Of a stretch of 35,908 nucleotides of DNA, positions 1 through 7,452 are shown one piece after another. Origin of the DNA: Rhizobium sp. (lineage in GTDB: Bacteria; Pseudomonadota; Alphaproteobacteria; Rhizobiales; Rhizobiaceae); contig JAQGJP010000087.1 of assembly GCA_028290545.1 (NCBI GenBank), forward strand, positions 1-35,908, given 5' to 3'. The stretch's first letter is position 1. Every line of letters begins with the position of its first letter. The notes under the pieces are model-generated. The model was not told where the DNA came from. It searched no databases and saw only the letters and a list, made by a program, of their open reading frames with translations. The translations under genes and the position numbers were made by a program.

Positions 1-117
1 CGGGAAGCGTTCTGCATCACCAGATCCGACGATCGTTCGGCCACGCTGAAATTCTGGGAGCCGGACCGTGCCGAAGCGCTGGGATATCTGGAAAAGCTGG
101 GTCAGCAGGTCCAATAG
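1..117 (+). CDS. C-terminal end of an unidentified protein (5' truncated)
   Basis: An open frame runs from base 1 to a TAG at 115-117 and encodes the last 38 residues of a protein (begins REAFCITRSDD, ends YLEKLGQQVQ). The tail is polar and looks soluble, and I do not recognise the family. Its start lies outside the window. A possible small membrane peptide follows within 7 bases, and an EPS acetyltransferase lies further downstream on the same strand, so it may be the end of an upstream polysaccharide gene. That functional link is inference only. Confidence 0.5.
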   Translation, partial: REAFCITRSDDRSATLKFWEPDRAEALGYLEKLGQQVQ

Positions 118-124
118 CAAGACA

Positions 125-217
125 ATGGACGAGCAGTCGCGCAACGTCACCATCCTGTTCGCTTTGGCCATCATGATCATGCTGATGATGGTGGCTTATT
201 CCAGCCGCTTGCAATAA
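125..217 (+). CDS. Possible 30-aa single-pass membrane peptide
   Basis: ATG at 125 to TAA at 215-217 encodes 30 residues: a short polar N-terminus (MDEQSRN), a very hydrophobic Met-, Leu- and Ile-rich stretch at about residues 8-25, and a short SSRLQ tail. It would be a single membrane-spanning micropeptide. It starts 7 bases after the preceding stop, which suits an operon, but no clear Shine-Dalgarno sequence precedes it. Small membrane peptides are frequent in polysaccharide loci, but the family is unknown and the frame could be chance. Confidence 0.35.
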   Translation: MDEQSRNVTILFALAIMIMLMMVAYSSRLQ

Positions 218-487
218 TCCATGCGCATGTGCGGTTCATGGAGCCGGCTCAAGGCCGCGTCCGTTCGCCTTGCGTCTGCGAGGCAACGCCGCACCACTGC
301 GGACACCGGCAGCGGACTGGCAACCGGTCGGTCATCCCGGTTTCCCGCAACCGGCCGCTCCGCCTTCGTCACTCCGGTCCGGCGACCTCCCCTCAGACGA
401 GATCGGCGTTGTTGGAAGCACGTGGCTATCATTTCGCCCGAGGCGAGGTATATGATCCGCATCGATGAATAGACGCCGGAGGCAGAC
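218..487. other. Intergenic region without a convincing gene
   Basis: About 270 bases of GC-rich sequence lie before the acetyltransferase. Short open frames exist on both strands, but none has a ribosome-binding site or a protein-like composition. An accggt/accggcc motif recurs around 322-355. The downstream end carries the GGAGG (478-482) that serves the TTG start at 488. It could be a decayed gene or a leader region, and I see no firm feature in it. Confidence 0.4.
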
Positions 488-1057
488 TTGACGGATCATG
501 ATGCGAATGTGCAGGACCTCGGCCGCTATCGCCTGCCTCCCAATTTCCGTGGCCGGTCAGCCTTTCAGGTTCAGCTCTGGTGGATCGTCCAGTCGCTGCT
601 GTTCCACACGTCGCCGCAGTTCATGTATGGTTGGCGGCGCTGGCTGCTGAAGCTGTTCGGCGCCAAGATCGGCAACGGCGTCATCATCCGCCCCAGCGTT
701 CGCGTCACCTACCCCTGGAGGCTCGAAATCGGCGACCGCGCCTGGATCGGCGACTTCGTCGAACTTTACACGCTGGACAAGATTACCATCGGCGACGACG
801 CGGTCGTGTCGCAGTTCACCAAGCTGGTCACCGGAACGCACGACTACGAAAAGCCGACCTTCGATATGTCCACCAAGCCCATCGTTGTCGAAAAGCAGGC
901 ATGGGTTTCGGCAAATTGCTTCGTTGCGCCCGGTGTCACGGTCAAAAGGGGAGCAGTTGTCCTCGCCTGCAGCCTGGTGACCAAAGACGTGCCGGAACTC
1001 ATGGTGGTCGCCGGCCAGCCCGCCGTTGTCAAACGACATCGTCTCGCGAAAGCATAG
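488..1057 (+). CDS. WcaF-like hexapeptide-repeat O-acetyltransferase
   Basis: The 189-aa product has the layout of the WcaF-type left-handed beta-helix acetyltransferases that move acetyl groups from acetyl-CoA to sugars of exopolysaccharides. Hexapeptide repeats run from about residue 60 (AKIGNGVIIRPSVRV, LEIGDRAWIGD, ITIGDDAVVS). The usual catalytic His is in TGTHDY (H118), and a second set of turns (VVEKQAWVSANCFVAPGVTV) closes the helix. Length is typical for the family. The TTG start is supported by GGAGG at 478-482, 5 bases upstream. It is cytoplasmic and probably acetylates a lipid-linked intermediate, complementing the membrane acyltransferases elsewhere in the locus. The family call is strong; the acceptor sugar cannot be deduced. 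Confidence 0.88.
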   Translation: MTDHDANVQDLGRYRLPPNFRGRSAFQVQLWWIVQSLLFHTSPQFMYGWRRWLLKLFGAKIGNGVIIRPSVRVTYPWRLEIGDRAWIGDFVELYTLDKITIGDDAVVSQFTKLVTGTHDYEKPTFDMSTKPIVVEKQAWVSANCFVAPGVTVKRGAVVLACSLVTKDVPELMVVAGQPAVVKRHRLAKA

Positions 1058-1089
1058 CGGCATCTGCAAACTGCATCGGCAGCGAGATG

Positions 1090-1383
1090 TCAGTCGACAG
1101 GAAAACCGAGGCGTTCCCACAATTTAAAGGAAAAACGGCGCTCCACAAGCCCGGAGATCAGGCTGACGGATACGGCAAGCAGGAAAACGACGGCGCCGAT
1201 GGCGTAGAGAAACGGTATCAGTATCAGGGAAAGGCGCTCTCGCCTTGTCATCCGAACCGGCTTGCTGGGAATTTTGAAGGTATTGTTCCTGATATAGCCG
1301 ACCAACTGAGCGTTTATCGCCTCGTCCTCTGCGGATTGACCCTTTGCGGCAACGTCGCTTTCCGGGACCATCTGGCGGTGCAT
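1090..1383 (-). CDS. Small single-pass membrane protein with SLISGLxER motif
   Basis: The 97-aa product has a polar, probably cytoplasmic N-terminus (residues 1-50, ending in basic MTRRER), one membrane segment at about 52-79 and a short tail ending KLWERLGFPVD. The motif SLISGLVER directly follows the membrane segment. GAGAGG lies 7 bases before the ATG at 1383, which supports the start. I do not recognise the family. The membrane segment and following motif closely match the 53-aa protein encoded at 5846-6007, so this is one member of a small family within the locus. It converges with the acetyltransferase at 488 and is divergent from the gene at 1568. A role in EPS export or assembly is suggested only by position. 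Confidence 0.7.
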   Translation of the reverse strand: MHRQMVPESDVAAKGQSAEDEAINAQLVGYIRNNTFKIPSKPVRMTRRERLSLILIPFLYAIGAVVFLLAVSVSLISGLVERRFSFKLWERLGFPVD

Positions 1384-1567
1384 CAGCTAACCTCTCGATA
1401 TTTGGCAAACAAAGGGTTAGCGCAGAATGCTTACCAAATGATAACCGGCATGTGTTCGGACGTCTCTGCCGATCTTCGACAGCGATGCGAAGAATAGAAT
1501 GCCGCTCGGGAGGAACCGGAAAGCGCATGGGGGCGTTGGAAGATAATCAGGCGTGGGAGGATGCGTG
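1384..1567. promoter_or_regulatory. Divergent intergenic region between two small membrane-protein genes
   Basis: These 184 bases separate the start of the minus-strand gene at 1383 from the plus-strand ATG at 1568. Both flanking genes have good Shine-Dalgarno sequences at their edges (GAGAGG on the minus strand; GGAGG at 1556-1560 on the plus strand). Promoters for both directions are expected here, but I could not assign -35/-10 boxes with confidence. Confidence 0.4.
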
Positions 1568-1822
1568 ATGGCTGGTTATACACTGATCTGGATAACCGGG
1601 AGCCTGCTGACCGCAGTTTGTTTTTCGATGATCGTGTCGTCGATACGATTCCGCGAAATAGCCTCACCCTGCGCTTTGGCATTGTATGCGTGCTGGCCAG
1701 TGGTGGCTTGCGCAACAATTCTGGCAGCGATTGTAATGGCGATCAGAAAAACGGCTGCCATCCTACATTTTCAACCCCGCGTACATTCGGGGGCTCATCG
1801 AAATGGCGCACAGGCAGCGTAA
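1568..1822 (+). CDS. Small two-pass membrane protein of unknown function
   Basis: ATG at 1568 is preceded by GGAGG (1556-1560, spacing 7). The 84-aa product has two hydrophobic stretches (about residues 4-26 and 34-63) separated by a short charged loop (SIRFREI), then a polar tail (HFQPRVHSGAHRNGAQAA). An in-frame upstream start at 1553 exists but has no supporting ribosome-binding site. It converges with the end of the ExoP/Wzc gene (stop at 1832), leaving only nine bases between them. I do not recognise a family; its place beside the co-polymerase suggests a membrane accessory protein, which is inference. Confidence 0.6.
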   Translation: MAGYTLIWITGSLLTAVCFSMIVSSIRFREIASPCALALYACWPVVACATILAAIVMAIRKTAAILHFQPRVHSGAHRNGAQAA

Positions 1823-1831
1823 GGTCAGATA

Positions 1832-4120
1832 TCACTCGCGGTAGTAGCTCGTATATTTCGAAGCATAGAACTCGGAAGATCCATACGTCTGGTAGAATTT
1901 CATTTTATTGGCATCCACCTTGTTGAGAATGACGCCGGCACATTTCGCACTCACAGCCGCGTTGTTGCCCAAGGTCTTCTTGACGACATTCCGGGCAGTC
2001 TTTCCCCATTCGACGACAAAGATATAGGCATCCAGCTTGGATGAAATGGCGCGGGCATCGACAACTGGCGCAAGCGGCGGCAAGTCGAAAATGATATAGT
2101 CGAATGCCTCGGACACTTGTTCAATGAGCCTGTCCATCGCGTCCGAGGCGAGCAGTTCGGACGAATAGGGAATTCGACGTTTGATCACCGCCGGCAGGAA
2201 AGCCAGTTTGGTGTCGGGATTGATCATCAGGATATCGCGCGTCGATGAACTGTCCTCCAGCGCCTCCAGAATCCCGCGAACCGCGTGGCGACCGATTTCA
2301 CGGGTCGCGCCGGGATTGCGCAGATCAGCGTCAATCAGCAGCACGCGGGAACCCTGGCTGGCGAGCAGTTCGGCAAAATTGATGGAGATCGTTGATTTCC
2401 CCTCGCCCGGCAGCACGGAAACCATGCCGATCAACTTTGGACGCTTCTGGGCGGTTAACACGTCTATGGCTATCTTGGCGCTTCGCATCGTTTCCGCGAA
2501 GGATGAAAGCGGGTGATCGATAACATAGTTCGAGATGCTTCCCTCTTTGCTGATCACCCGCTCATGTAACGCAGACCCTCGCGCCGGCTTATGTTTCACG
2601 ACCGCCACCGGCCGTGTGAACGGGACGGTGCCAAGCGGTTCAAGGTCGAGGACTTCGCGTATCTGGTCACCGGTGCGGAAGTAACGGTCTCGAAACTCCC
2701 GGAAAGCACCCAGGCCCGCGCCGACCATCAAGCCGAGAAACATCGAGACGGCAACGATCAGCAGTTTCTTCGGCGAGGAAGGTGCTGTCGGTATCCTTGG
2801 AGTGGAGATGATGCGAGCCTCGGTCACCGGGAAAGACTGCTGCTGGACAGCTTCCTGATACCGCTGGAGGAAGGTCTCATAGAGCTTCTTGTAGGTGTCG
2901 GATTCCCGCTCCAGTTCGCGCAACTGCACCAGATCGTCGTTGGCCGTGGTGCTGATGCCGGTTGCCTGGGCGAGTTGACCTTCCACGCTCTTCTGCCTCG
3001 CCACCGCGATTTCGTATTCGTTCCCATATGTTTGCGCAATGCGCGAAAGTTCCTCGAACATCAGGCGGCGATATTCGTTCATTTCCGTCTGCAGGCGAAC
3101 GGCCTGGGCATGTTTAACGCCAAGCCGGGCCGAAATATCAGCCTGCTTGCGAGACGCCTCGAGATATTTGGTCCGCAGATCGTTGATGACGGTGCTGGAA
3201 AGCGATTCCGTCACCGCACCGGACATATCGCCGGAATCGACGATGTTCTTGATGCGGTTGTACTTCGCCTCGGCATTCGCGGTGGTGTTCTGGGCGAGGA
3301 TGAGCTGGCTGTTGATTTGCGTCAGCTGCTGTTCGCTGACGAGCTGTCCATCCGAAGAAATGAGCCCCTTTTCGCCTTTGAATTTCTGTACCGCGAGATC
3401 GGTTTCAAGCGCCTTCTGCCTCAGTTCCGCGATGCGGAGCTGCAGCCAGTCGCTGGCGCGCCGGGTCGCCTCATATTTTGAATCAAGCTGATCTGTCAGG
3501 TAGGCTTCCGCATATCCCTGCACGATCCTGGCAGAAAGGTCCGCATCTACGGAGGAATATTCCAGATTCAGCACGAATGTTCCAGTCACGCGGGTAACGC
3601 GGAGTCCTCCCTGCAGCGCCTGGGTAATGTTTTGCTGCGTATCCTCAGCACTCGCCGGCAGGGCCGTGTCATTCTTGAACCATCCCGGCACATTCAGAAT
3701 CCCCCTCACGGTGGAAATCACGTTCTGAATGGGACCGGCGCGGTCAGCCATGAACACCCGGTCGTTCTTGAGGTTGAGCTTTTGGCTTACCCCGGCAGCA
3801 AGCTTGTCCGACTTCAGCAGTTCGACCTGGCTGAGGATCGACGCTTCGTCGCTCAGCACACCGGTGACAGCGGACAGCTGATCGGCGATCTTCTGGTTTC
3901 CCGTATCGATGATTATGCTGGCGGCTGCCGTATAAATCGGTACCGCGGTCAGCGCATAGACCATGCCGAGACCAACAGCGGCGATCATGGTTATCAGAGC
4001 GACACGCCACTGGCGGCGTGCAATCGACAGGATCTGGTCGAAATCAATTGTTGACAGTTCCTCGGAGGGGACATCGAAAGGACTTACTCTATCAAGTCTA
4101 TATTTCATCAACACGTCCAC
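1832..4120 (-). CDS. exoP: Wzc/ExoP-type polysaccharide co-polymerase with BY-kinase domain
   Basis: The 762-aa inner-membrane protein controls chain length and export of Wzx/Wzy-made polysaccharides. A Wzz-type N-terminus has a membrane segment at about residues 39-60, followed by a long periplasmic coiled-coil-rich region. A second membrane segment lies at about 453-473 after a Pro-rich TPRIPTAPSSP linker. The cytoplasmic bacterial tyrosine kinase domain shows Walker A (LPGEGKST, K575), Walker A' (LLIDADLRNP, about 594-603) and Walker B (FDYIIFDLPP, about 673-682). A C-terminal Tyr cluster (FYQTYGSSEFYASKYTSYY) is the usual autophosphorylation region. The GTG at 4120 has GAGG about 9 bases upstream; an ATG at 4108 (MKYRLDRV) is an alternative. 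The gene is transcribed away from the 51-aa/esterase pair. No low-molecular-weight tyrosine phosphatase gene is in the window. The symbol follows rhizobial usage; wzc is equivalent. Confidence 0.93.
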   Translation of the reverse strand: MDVLMKYRLDRVSPFDVPSEELSTIDFDQILSIARRQWRVALITMIAAVGLGMVYALTAVPIYTAAASIIIDTGNQKIADQLSAVTGVLSDEASILSQVELLKSDKLAAGVSQKLNLKNDRVFMADRAGPIQNVISTVRGILNVPGWFKNDTALPASAEDTQQNITQALQGGLRVTRVTGTFVLNLEYSSVDADLSARIVQGYAEAYLTDQLDSKYEATRRASDWLQLRIAELRQKALETDLAVQKFKGEKGLISSDGQLVSEQQLTQINSQLILAQNTTANAEAKYNRIKNIVDSGDMSGAVTESLSSTVINDLRTKYLEASRKQADISARLGVKHAQAVRLQTEMNEYRRLMFEELSRIAQTYGNEYEIAVARQKSVEGQLAQATGISTTANDDLVQLRELERESDTYKKLYETFLQRYQEAVQQQSFPVTEARIISTPRIPTAPSSPKKLLIVAVSMFLGLMVGAGLGAFREFRDRYFRTGDQIREVLDLEPLGTVPFTRPVAVVKHKPARGSALHERVISKEGSISNYVIDHPLSSFAETMRSAKIAIDVLTAQKRPKLIGMVSVLPGEGKSTISINFAELLASQGSRVLLIDADLRNPGATREIGRHAVRGILEALEDSSSTRDILMINPDTKLAFLPAVIKRRIPYSSELLASDAMDRLIEQVSEAFDYIIFDLPPLAPVVDARAISSKLDAYIFVVEWGKTARNVVKKTLGNNAAVSAKCAGVILNKVDANKMKFYQTYGSSEFYASKYTSYYRE

Positions 4121-4400
4121 ATCTCGATTGCCTCATACACATGTTGTGAAGAAAAAAGCCTGCCCTTGCAAGCGTGGTCGCCCCGCGGGTCAAAATAGTC
4201 AGGATTGTTTAAACAATTGTTCTGTCGGAAATTTGACCGTCCTTTCGGTCTGCTTGCGCGCGCAGGAACCCAGGACCGATCCCGCCCTTCCCGGCCATGT
4301 TATATTTTTCAAGGTCGCGGCTTGCCGTTGGCAGCGACGGCGACAGCGGTGTTTTGCATCGCTCATTTTAGCGAATGCTTTTTCAGAAAGGTTTATCGAC
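4121..4400. promoter_or_regulatory. Divergent promoter region between exoP-like gene and 51-aa/esterase pair
   Basis: These 280 bases separate two outward-facing transcription units and should hold promoters for both. A perfect 14-base palindrome, attgtttaaacaat, lies at 4204-4217 near the middle of an AT-rich patch. It could be an operator shared by both units. No -35/-10 pair stands out clearly. The exoP-like start side carries GAGG on the minus strand, and the right side carries agaaagg before the ATG at 4401. Confidence 0.45.
4204..4217. promoter_or_regulatory. Perfect 14-bp palindrome (candidate operator)
   Basis: The sequence attgtttaaacaat is identical to its reverse complement. It sits in the intergenic region between the divergent exoP-like and small-protein/esterase genes, which suits a dimeric regulator site. 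It includes a PmeI-type octamer, so chance is possible, and no regulator is assigned. Confidence 0.35.
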
Positions 4401-4556
4401 ATGGCTTATTTCAGCTTGGGTATCGGGTTCGGCATGGGCGCTGCGCCCGTCAGGGCCGGTGAGGTAACGCCACCCGCCGGCTTTGTTTTGATCACGGATG
4501 ACGACGGTTCCTACCTCGTCGACGACGACGGCGCATATTTCGTGGAGGCCGCGTGA
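4401..4556 (+). CDS. 51-aa Asp/Gly-rich small protein coupled to the SGNH esterase
   Basis: ATG at 4401 (agaaagg about 9 bases upstream) to TGA at 4554-4556 gives 51 residues: a Gly-rich N-terminus (MAYFSLGIGFGMGAAP) and a tail with a near-duplicated decapeptide (ITDDDGSYLV and VDDDGAYFVEAA). The next gene begins at the base right after this stop, and its GGAGG (4544-4548) lies inside this frame, so the two are probably translationally coupled. I recall similar short proteins with DDGxYL motifs beside tail or hydrolase genes of prophages, but that is from memory and unchecked. The function is unknown; the Asp repeats could bind metal or be structural. Confidence 0.6.
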   Translation: MAYFSLGIGFGMGAAPVRAGEVTPPAGFVLITDDDGSYLVDDDGAYFVEAA

Positions 4557-5771
4557 ATGGTGGATACACGAAGCCTCAAGGACAGCCTGCGTTACAAGGC
4601 CCAACGCCTGCGGGAGGCCATACGCAGCTTCGCGCCGCCGCTCGCAATGTCATCGCCGCCAACAATCGCCGTCGGCGCGGCAGGCGCCGGCTCTACCATT
4701 TCAGGCGTCGTCAAGTGCGCGGCCAACGACTACACGAAGTTTACCGTGCTCGGGACGACGCCGATTGACCATCCCGGGCTCGTCGGCTCGCTGATCCTGC
4801 CGGGACACATTAAATTTGCTCCCTCGGCGGGGACGGCGGACAGAGGATTCCATTGGGGCGGCGCCTATTACAAGGTGGTCTTCCACACGGACGCCCCGGT
4901 TATCGAGATCGACCTGTTTCATGTCCCAGGGGGCGCGTGGCGAATATTCGTCGACGGCCAGCCGACGACATCGGCCGCGACCAACGCGCAAACCGACTAT
5001 GCGATCCGGAAGACGAAATTGACCTTCGGTAGCGCCACGGCCCGCCACATCGAGATCGAGATCGCCAGGATGGAATTCGGAGGCGTCGGCATCGGCCCGA
5101 ATTACAGCATGTGGAAACCGGCGATCGAGCCGCTGCGCGCCATCGCCATCGGCGACAGCTATCTCGACTACGGAGCGAGCTATGGCAATTCCTACCTTGA
5201 AAGCCTCGGCCCGACGTTCATGCGAAGCCTGGGGATTGCCGACACCTACCTGTCGGCAATCGGCGGCGAGGGATACCTCAATGCGCCAACCGCATTCGTC
5301 AGCGGCGAAATTCCGCGACTGCATATTGCCCACGACATCACGCCCTATGCACCCGACTGGATCATCGTCGCCCTGGGCATCAATGACACGGGCCAGACGG
5401 ACCTCATGCTTCAGACGGAAGTGTCCGCCTATCATGCCGCACTGCTGGCCGCCAACCCCAATGCGATCGTCACCGTGTACGGGCCCTGGCGCGCGCCCGG
5501 CCTTGACCCCGCCCAGTCCAAATCTGACGCGATCAAGGCGGGCGTGGCGGCGCAAGCGGGTGCGATGGCCAGAAAGCAACTGCTGTTCATAGATACCTAT
5601 GAGGAGAACTGGCACCAGAATGCGGGCCGCATCGGCGCCACATCCGGAAGCGGCAATTCCAACATCTATATCGGCGCGGACAATGTGCATCCCGCGATGG
5701 AAGGCCAGGAATATTTGCGGCAAAGGATGCTGAGGGGAGCGCTCCACCATCTCGATCAATTGGTGGCGTAG
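4557..5771 (+). CDS. Two-domain SGNH/GDSL esterase, candidate polysaccharide deacetylase
   Basis: The 404-aa product has an N-terminal beta-rich domain (about residues 45-185) followed by an SGNH hydrolase domain. The catalytic blocks are visible: GDSY at 199-202 (nucleophile S201), a Gly-rich IGGEGY at 235-240 for block II, GIND at 274-277 (N276 in the oxyanion hole) and DNVHP at 375-379 (D375/H378). A beta-sandwich before SGNH recalls carbohydrate esterase family 2 and related acetylesterases. No signal peptide is visible, so its site of action is unclear. The start follows GGAGG at 4544-4548 with spacing 8 and abuts the previous stop. With several acyltransferases in the locus, removal of acyl groups from the polysaccharide is a reasonable inference. 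Confidence 0.85.
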   Translation: MVDTRSLKDSLRYKAQRLREAIRSFAPPLAMSSPPTIAVGAAGAGSTISGVVKCAANDYTKFTVLGTTPIDHPGLVGSLILPGHIKFAPSAGTADRGFHWGGAYYKVVFHTDAPVIEIDLFHVPGGAWRIFVDGQPTTSAATNAQTDYAIRKTKLTFGSATARHIEIEIARMEFGGVGIGPNYSMWKPAIEPLRAIAIGDSYLDYGASYGNSYLESLGPTFMRSLGIADTYLSAIGGEGYLNAPTAFVSGEIPRLHIAHDITPYAPDWIIVALGINDTGQTDLMLQTEVSAYHAALLAANPNAIVTVYGPWRAPGLDPAQSKSDAIKAGVAAQAGAMARKQLLFIDTYEENWHQNAGRIGATSGSGNSNIYIGADNVHPAMEGQEYLRQRMLRGALHHLDQLVA

Positions 5772-5780
5772 CAGCCTGCG

Positions 5781-5806
5781 CCCCGCTGTCACACCCGACA
5801 GCGGGG
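5781..5806. terminator. Strong stem-loop between convergent genes
   Basis: Perfect 10-base arms ccccgctgtc (5781-5790) and gacagcgggg (5797-5806) enclose a 6-base loop. The element starts 9 bases after the esterase stop and lies before the convergent small gene at 5846-6007. It has no long T-run, so it may act as a transcript-stabilising hairpin or a weak two-way terminator. Confidence 0.6.
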
Positions 5807-5845
5807 TAGCCCGTGGGAAATGCGACAAATGCGGCGCGATCGAAC

Positions 5846-6007
5846 CTATTCGTAGAATGCCTCATTGGCCCGCAGCGACTTCGGCCAGATCTCCAAACCC
5901 AGCATTCTCTCGGTCAAACCGGAAATCAGGCTGAGCGGAACCGCAATCGCAAAAACCACGACGGCCAACGGAAAGACTGCAGCCGAAGCCGATATTTTAC
6001 GCAGCAT
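5846..6007 (-). CDS. 53-aa membrane protein related to the one at 1090-1383 (SLISGLxER family)
   Basis: The minus strand reads from an ATG at 6007 to a TAG at 5846-5848 and encodes 53 residues. A membrane segment at about 10-28 is followed by SLISGLTER (residues 25-34) and a tail with LEIW and NEAFYE. The segment AVVVFAIAVPLSLISGLTER aligns without gaps to AVVFLLAVSVSLISGLVER in the 97-aa protein at 1090-1383, and the alignment continues to a shared Trp seven or eight residues on. This match is the main evidence, as the Shine-Dalgarno is weak (ggg, about 9 bases away). A TGA lies in frame six codons upstream, so there is no longer version. It lies downstream of pssE on the same strand. Confidence 0.6.
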   Translation of the reverse strand: MLRKISASAAVFPLAVVVFAIAVPLSLISGLTERMLGLEIWPKSLRANEAFYE

Positions 6008-6180
6008 GATTTCGAACCCGGTTCAAGACGTGAACGGCAAGTTAACATCATAAAGCGTCTTGTAAAGTTTTGATACACAGCCAGAGCCGTATTTGTCTTG
6101 AAACGGCACATATGCATCGGTCCGGGTCATGTGAGCGCGATGCCCTACCTCAGAGAGCTTGCCGACAGGAAATCGGGCAG

Positions 6181-6663
6181 CTATTTCGAATCGATAAAAT
6201 TCGCGAGGCCATTGACGAGTTCCTGATACGGGTCTTCAGGTTCATCGGCCGCTTTTTGGGGGACGGGCGGCAGGTCATTCGACAATAAATGCTCGAGCCG
6301 CGGGATATCGTAGGCGACGAAAATCCCCGGCCGGCCCTCGAGCTGCTCGCAAGTGGCAAGCTGGTGGTCGTTGCGATGTTCGCCGGCGTCCGCGCGTCTG
6401 GGAAACAGAATGATCGGCTTGCCATACCTTTTTGCGGTCAGCACCGAGCCGGTGCCAGCGTGCGATACGATCCGCGATGCCTGCTGGAATTTGGTTTCGA
6501 ACAACCTGGGCACCATCGTCTCGCAAAACTCGATGTTCTTCGGACGGTAGGAAGATCGGCCGATCTGCGCGAAAACCGGCTCGGGCAATTTGGTCGCGAA
6601 CTCGTCTATCGCCTGTATCAAACGTTCGAAAGGCAGTTGCGTGCCGACGGTCACAAGTATCAC
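6181..6663 (-). CDS. pssE: PssE-like catalytic half of a split glycosyltransferase (Alg13-like)
   Basis: The 160-aa product matches the C-terminal, nucleotide-sugar-binding half of GT-B enzymes of the Alg13/PssE type. It opens VILVTVGTQLPFERLI, then carries VSHAGTGSVL (His-Ala-Gly-Thr-Gly, typical of this family), KPIILFPR, and a His-rich DAGEHRNDHQ segment. The GTG start at 6663 overlaps the stop of pssD by four bases (GTGA), a classic coupled pair. In Rhizobium leguminosarum PssD and PssE together add a glucuronosyl residue early in EPS repeat-unit synthesis; the same sugar here is inference. The partner is the membrane-associated PssD. The longer upstream frame in the same phase is an artefact overlapping pssD. 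Confidence 0.88.
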   Translation of the reverse strand: MILVTVGTQLPFERLIQAIDEFATKLPEPVFAQIGRSSYRPKNIEFCETMVPRLFETKFQQASRIVSHAGTGSVLTAKRYGKPIILFPRRADAGEHRNDHQLATCEQLEGRPGIFVAYDIPRLEHLLSNDLPPVPQKAADEPEDPYQELVNGLANFIDSK

Positions 6664-7103
6664 AGGACGCTGCCCCAATATTTGGGTCCGCCGGGGGAAC
6701 CAAGATGCCTCCACTGCGTGAGCCACAAATCGCAAAATCTGCCCGCGAGGCGACCACTCATGGAGAGTTCCTCGGAATTTGCGATACTGTCTATCCAGAT
6801 CGTCCGCGCGCCCATAGGCTTTGCCAGCGCCAGAGCAATCAGCCCAGGTGCGGCACCCGTCGAAACGACGACATCTGGGCGTTCCGAGCGCAAAATCCGC
6901 CAAATGTCCCGCGCGCAAGCAACATTGGCCCACAATGTCTTGCGATTGCAATCTGCGATGACATAGGCCGGCGCTACACCCGACTTCTCGGCCAAGCCCT
7001 CAAAAGTATTCGCATAGATAACCTCCGCATTCCGAAACCCGTCCTTGATGAGCATCATCTCCTCCCAGTGCCCACCACCGGACGCAACCGCCAGAACCTT
7101 CAT
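6660..7103 (-). CDS. pssD: PssD-like membrane half of a split glycosyltransferase (Alg14-like)
   Basis: The 147-aa product matches the Alg14/PssD family: MKVLAVASGGGHWEEMM at the N-terminus with the GGGHW glycine motif, RPDVVVSTGAAPGLIALALAK in the middle, and WIDSIANSEELSMSGRLAGRF towards the end. It should anchor and complement the PssE subunit at the inner membrane and bind the lipid-linked acceptor. The ATG at 7103 is chosen because the conserved N-terminus begins there and GGAG lies about 10 bases upstream; an upstream in-frame start at 7172 would add 23 non-conserved residues. Its stop overlaps the pssE start by four bases. Length is typical for the family. Confidence 0.9.
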   Translation of the reverse strand: MKVLAVASGGGHWEEMMLIKDGFRNAEVIYANTFEGLAEKSGVAPAYVIADCNRKTLWANVACARDIWRILRSERPDVVVSTGAAPGLIALALAKPMGARTIWIDSIANSEELSMSGRLAGRFCDLWLTQWRHLGSPGGPKYWGSVL

Positions 7104-7452
7104 CAATGTAGATCTCCAGATGTGGCCGCGCGTAGTCTGCTTGCAAGTTGAAAAATGGAAGAGGACACGCAAAAGCCAGATATCTAACCGCTTTCATGGT
7201 CGGCGCACTTGCACAGCCGTACTCGTGGCTAGTATCACGCCAAACACAACGCGTAAATGAAAATAAAGCCCGCCGTTGCTTCGTGGATGCCTGAACCAGG
7301 CGCTAGTTAGCTCGTACTTACACTTGCAAATGATGCAACACACGAATAATGACAGGCAGCATATTACGTGTTTCTTGGATACCAATCGGCACAAGAGCGA
7401 CCAATTGCTCGCGAATGTGCCAGACGTTCGGTACGTCCGCGACAGGCTCCGG
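7104..7452. other. Intergenic region upstream of pssDE
   Basis: About 350 bases lie between the stop of the minus-strand GT4 gene (7453) and the pssD start. Composition is mixed and includes AT-rich patches near 7255-7345. Short open frames on both strands lack ribosome-binding sites and family features. A promoter for pssDE is expected on the minus strand, but I could not assign its boxes. Confidence 0.4.

Noticed and set aside
580..1497. A 305-codon plus-strand frame
   Set aside because: Overlaps the WcaF-like gene in another phase and continues antisense across the small membrane protein at 1090-1383; composition is Arg/His-rich and not protein-like.
4401..5771. The idea that the window contains a prophage because of phage-like parts
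   Set aside because: No integrase, capsid, portal, terminase or lysis genes are present; only single modules resemble phage proteins.
4701..5828. A 375-codon minus-strand frame
   Set aside because: Antisense to the SGNH esterase, whose four catalytic blocks are intact; the shadow has no family features.
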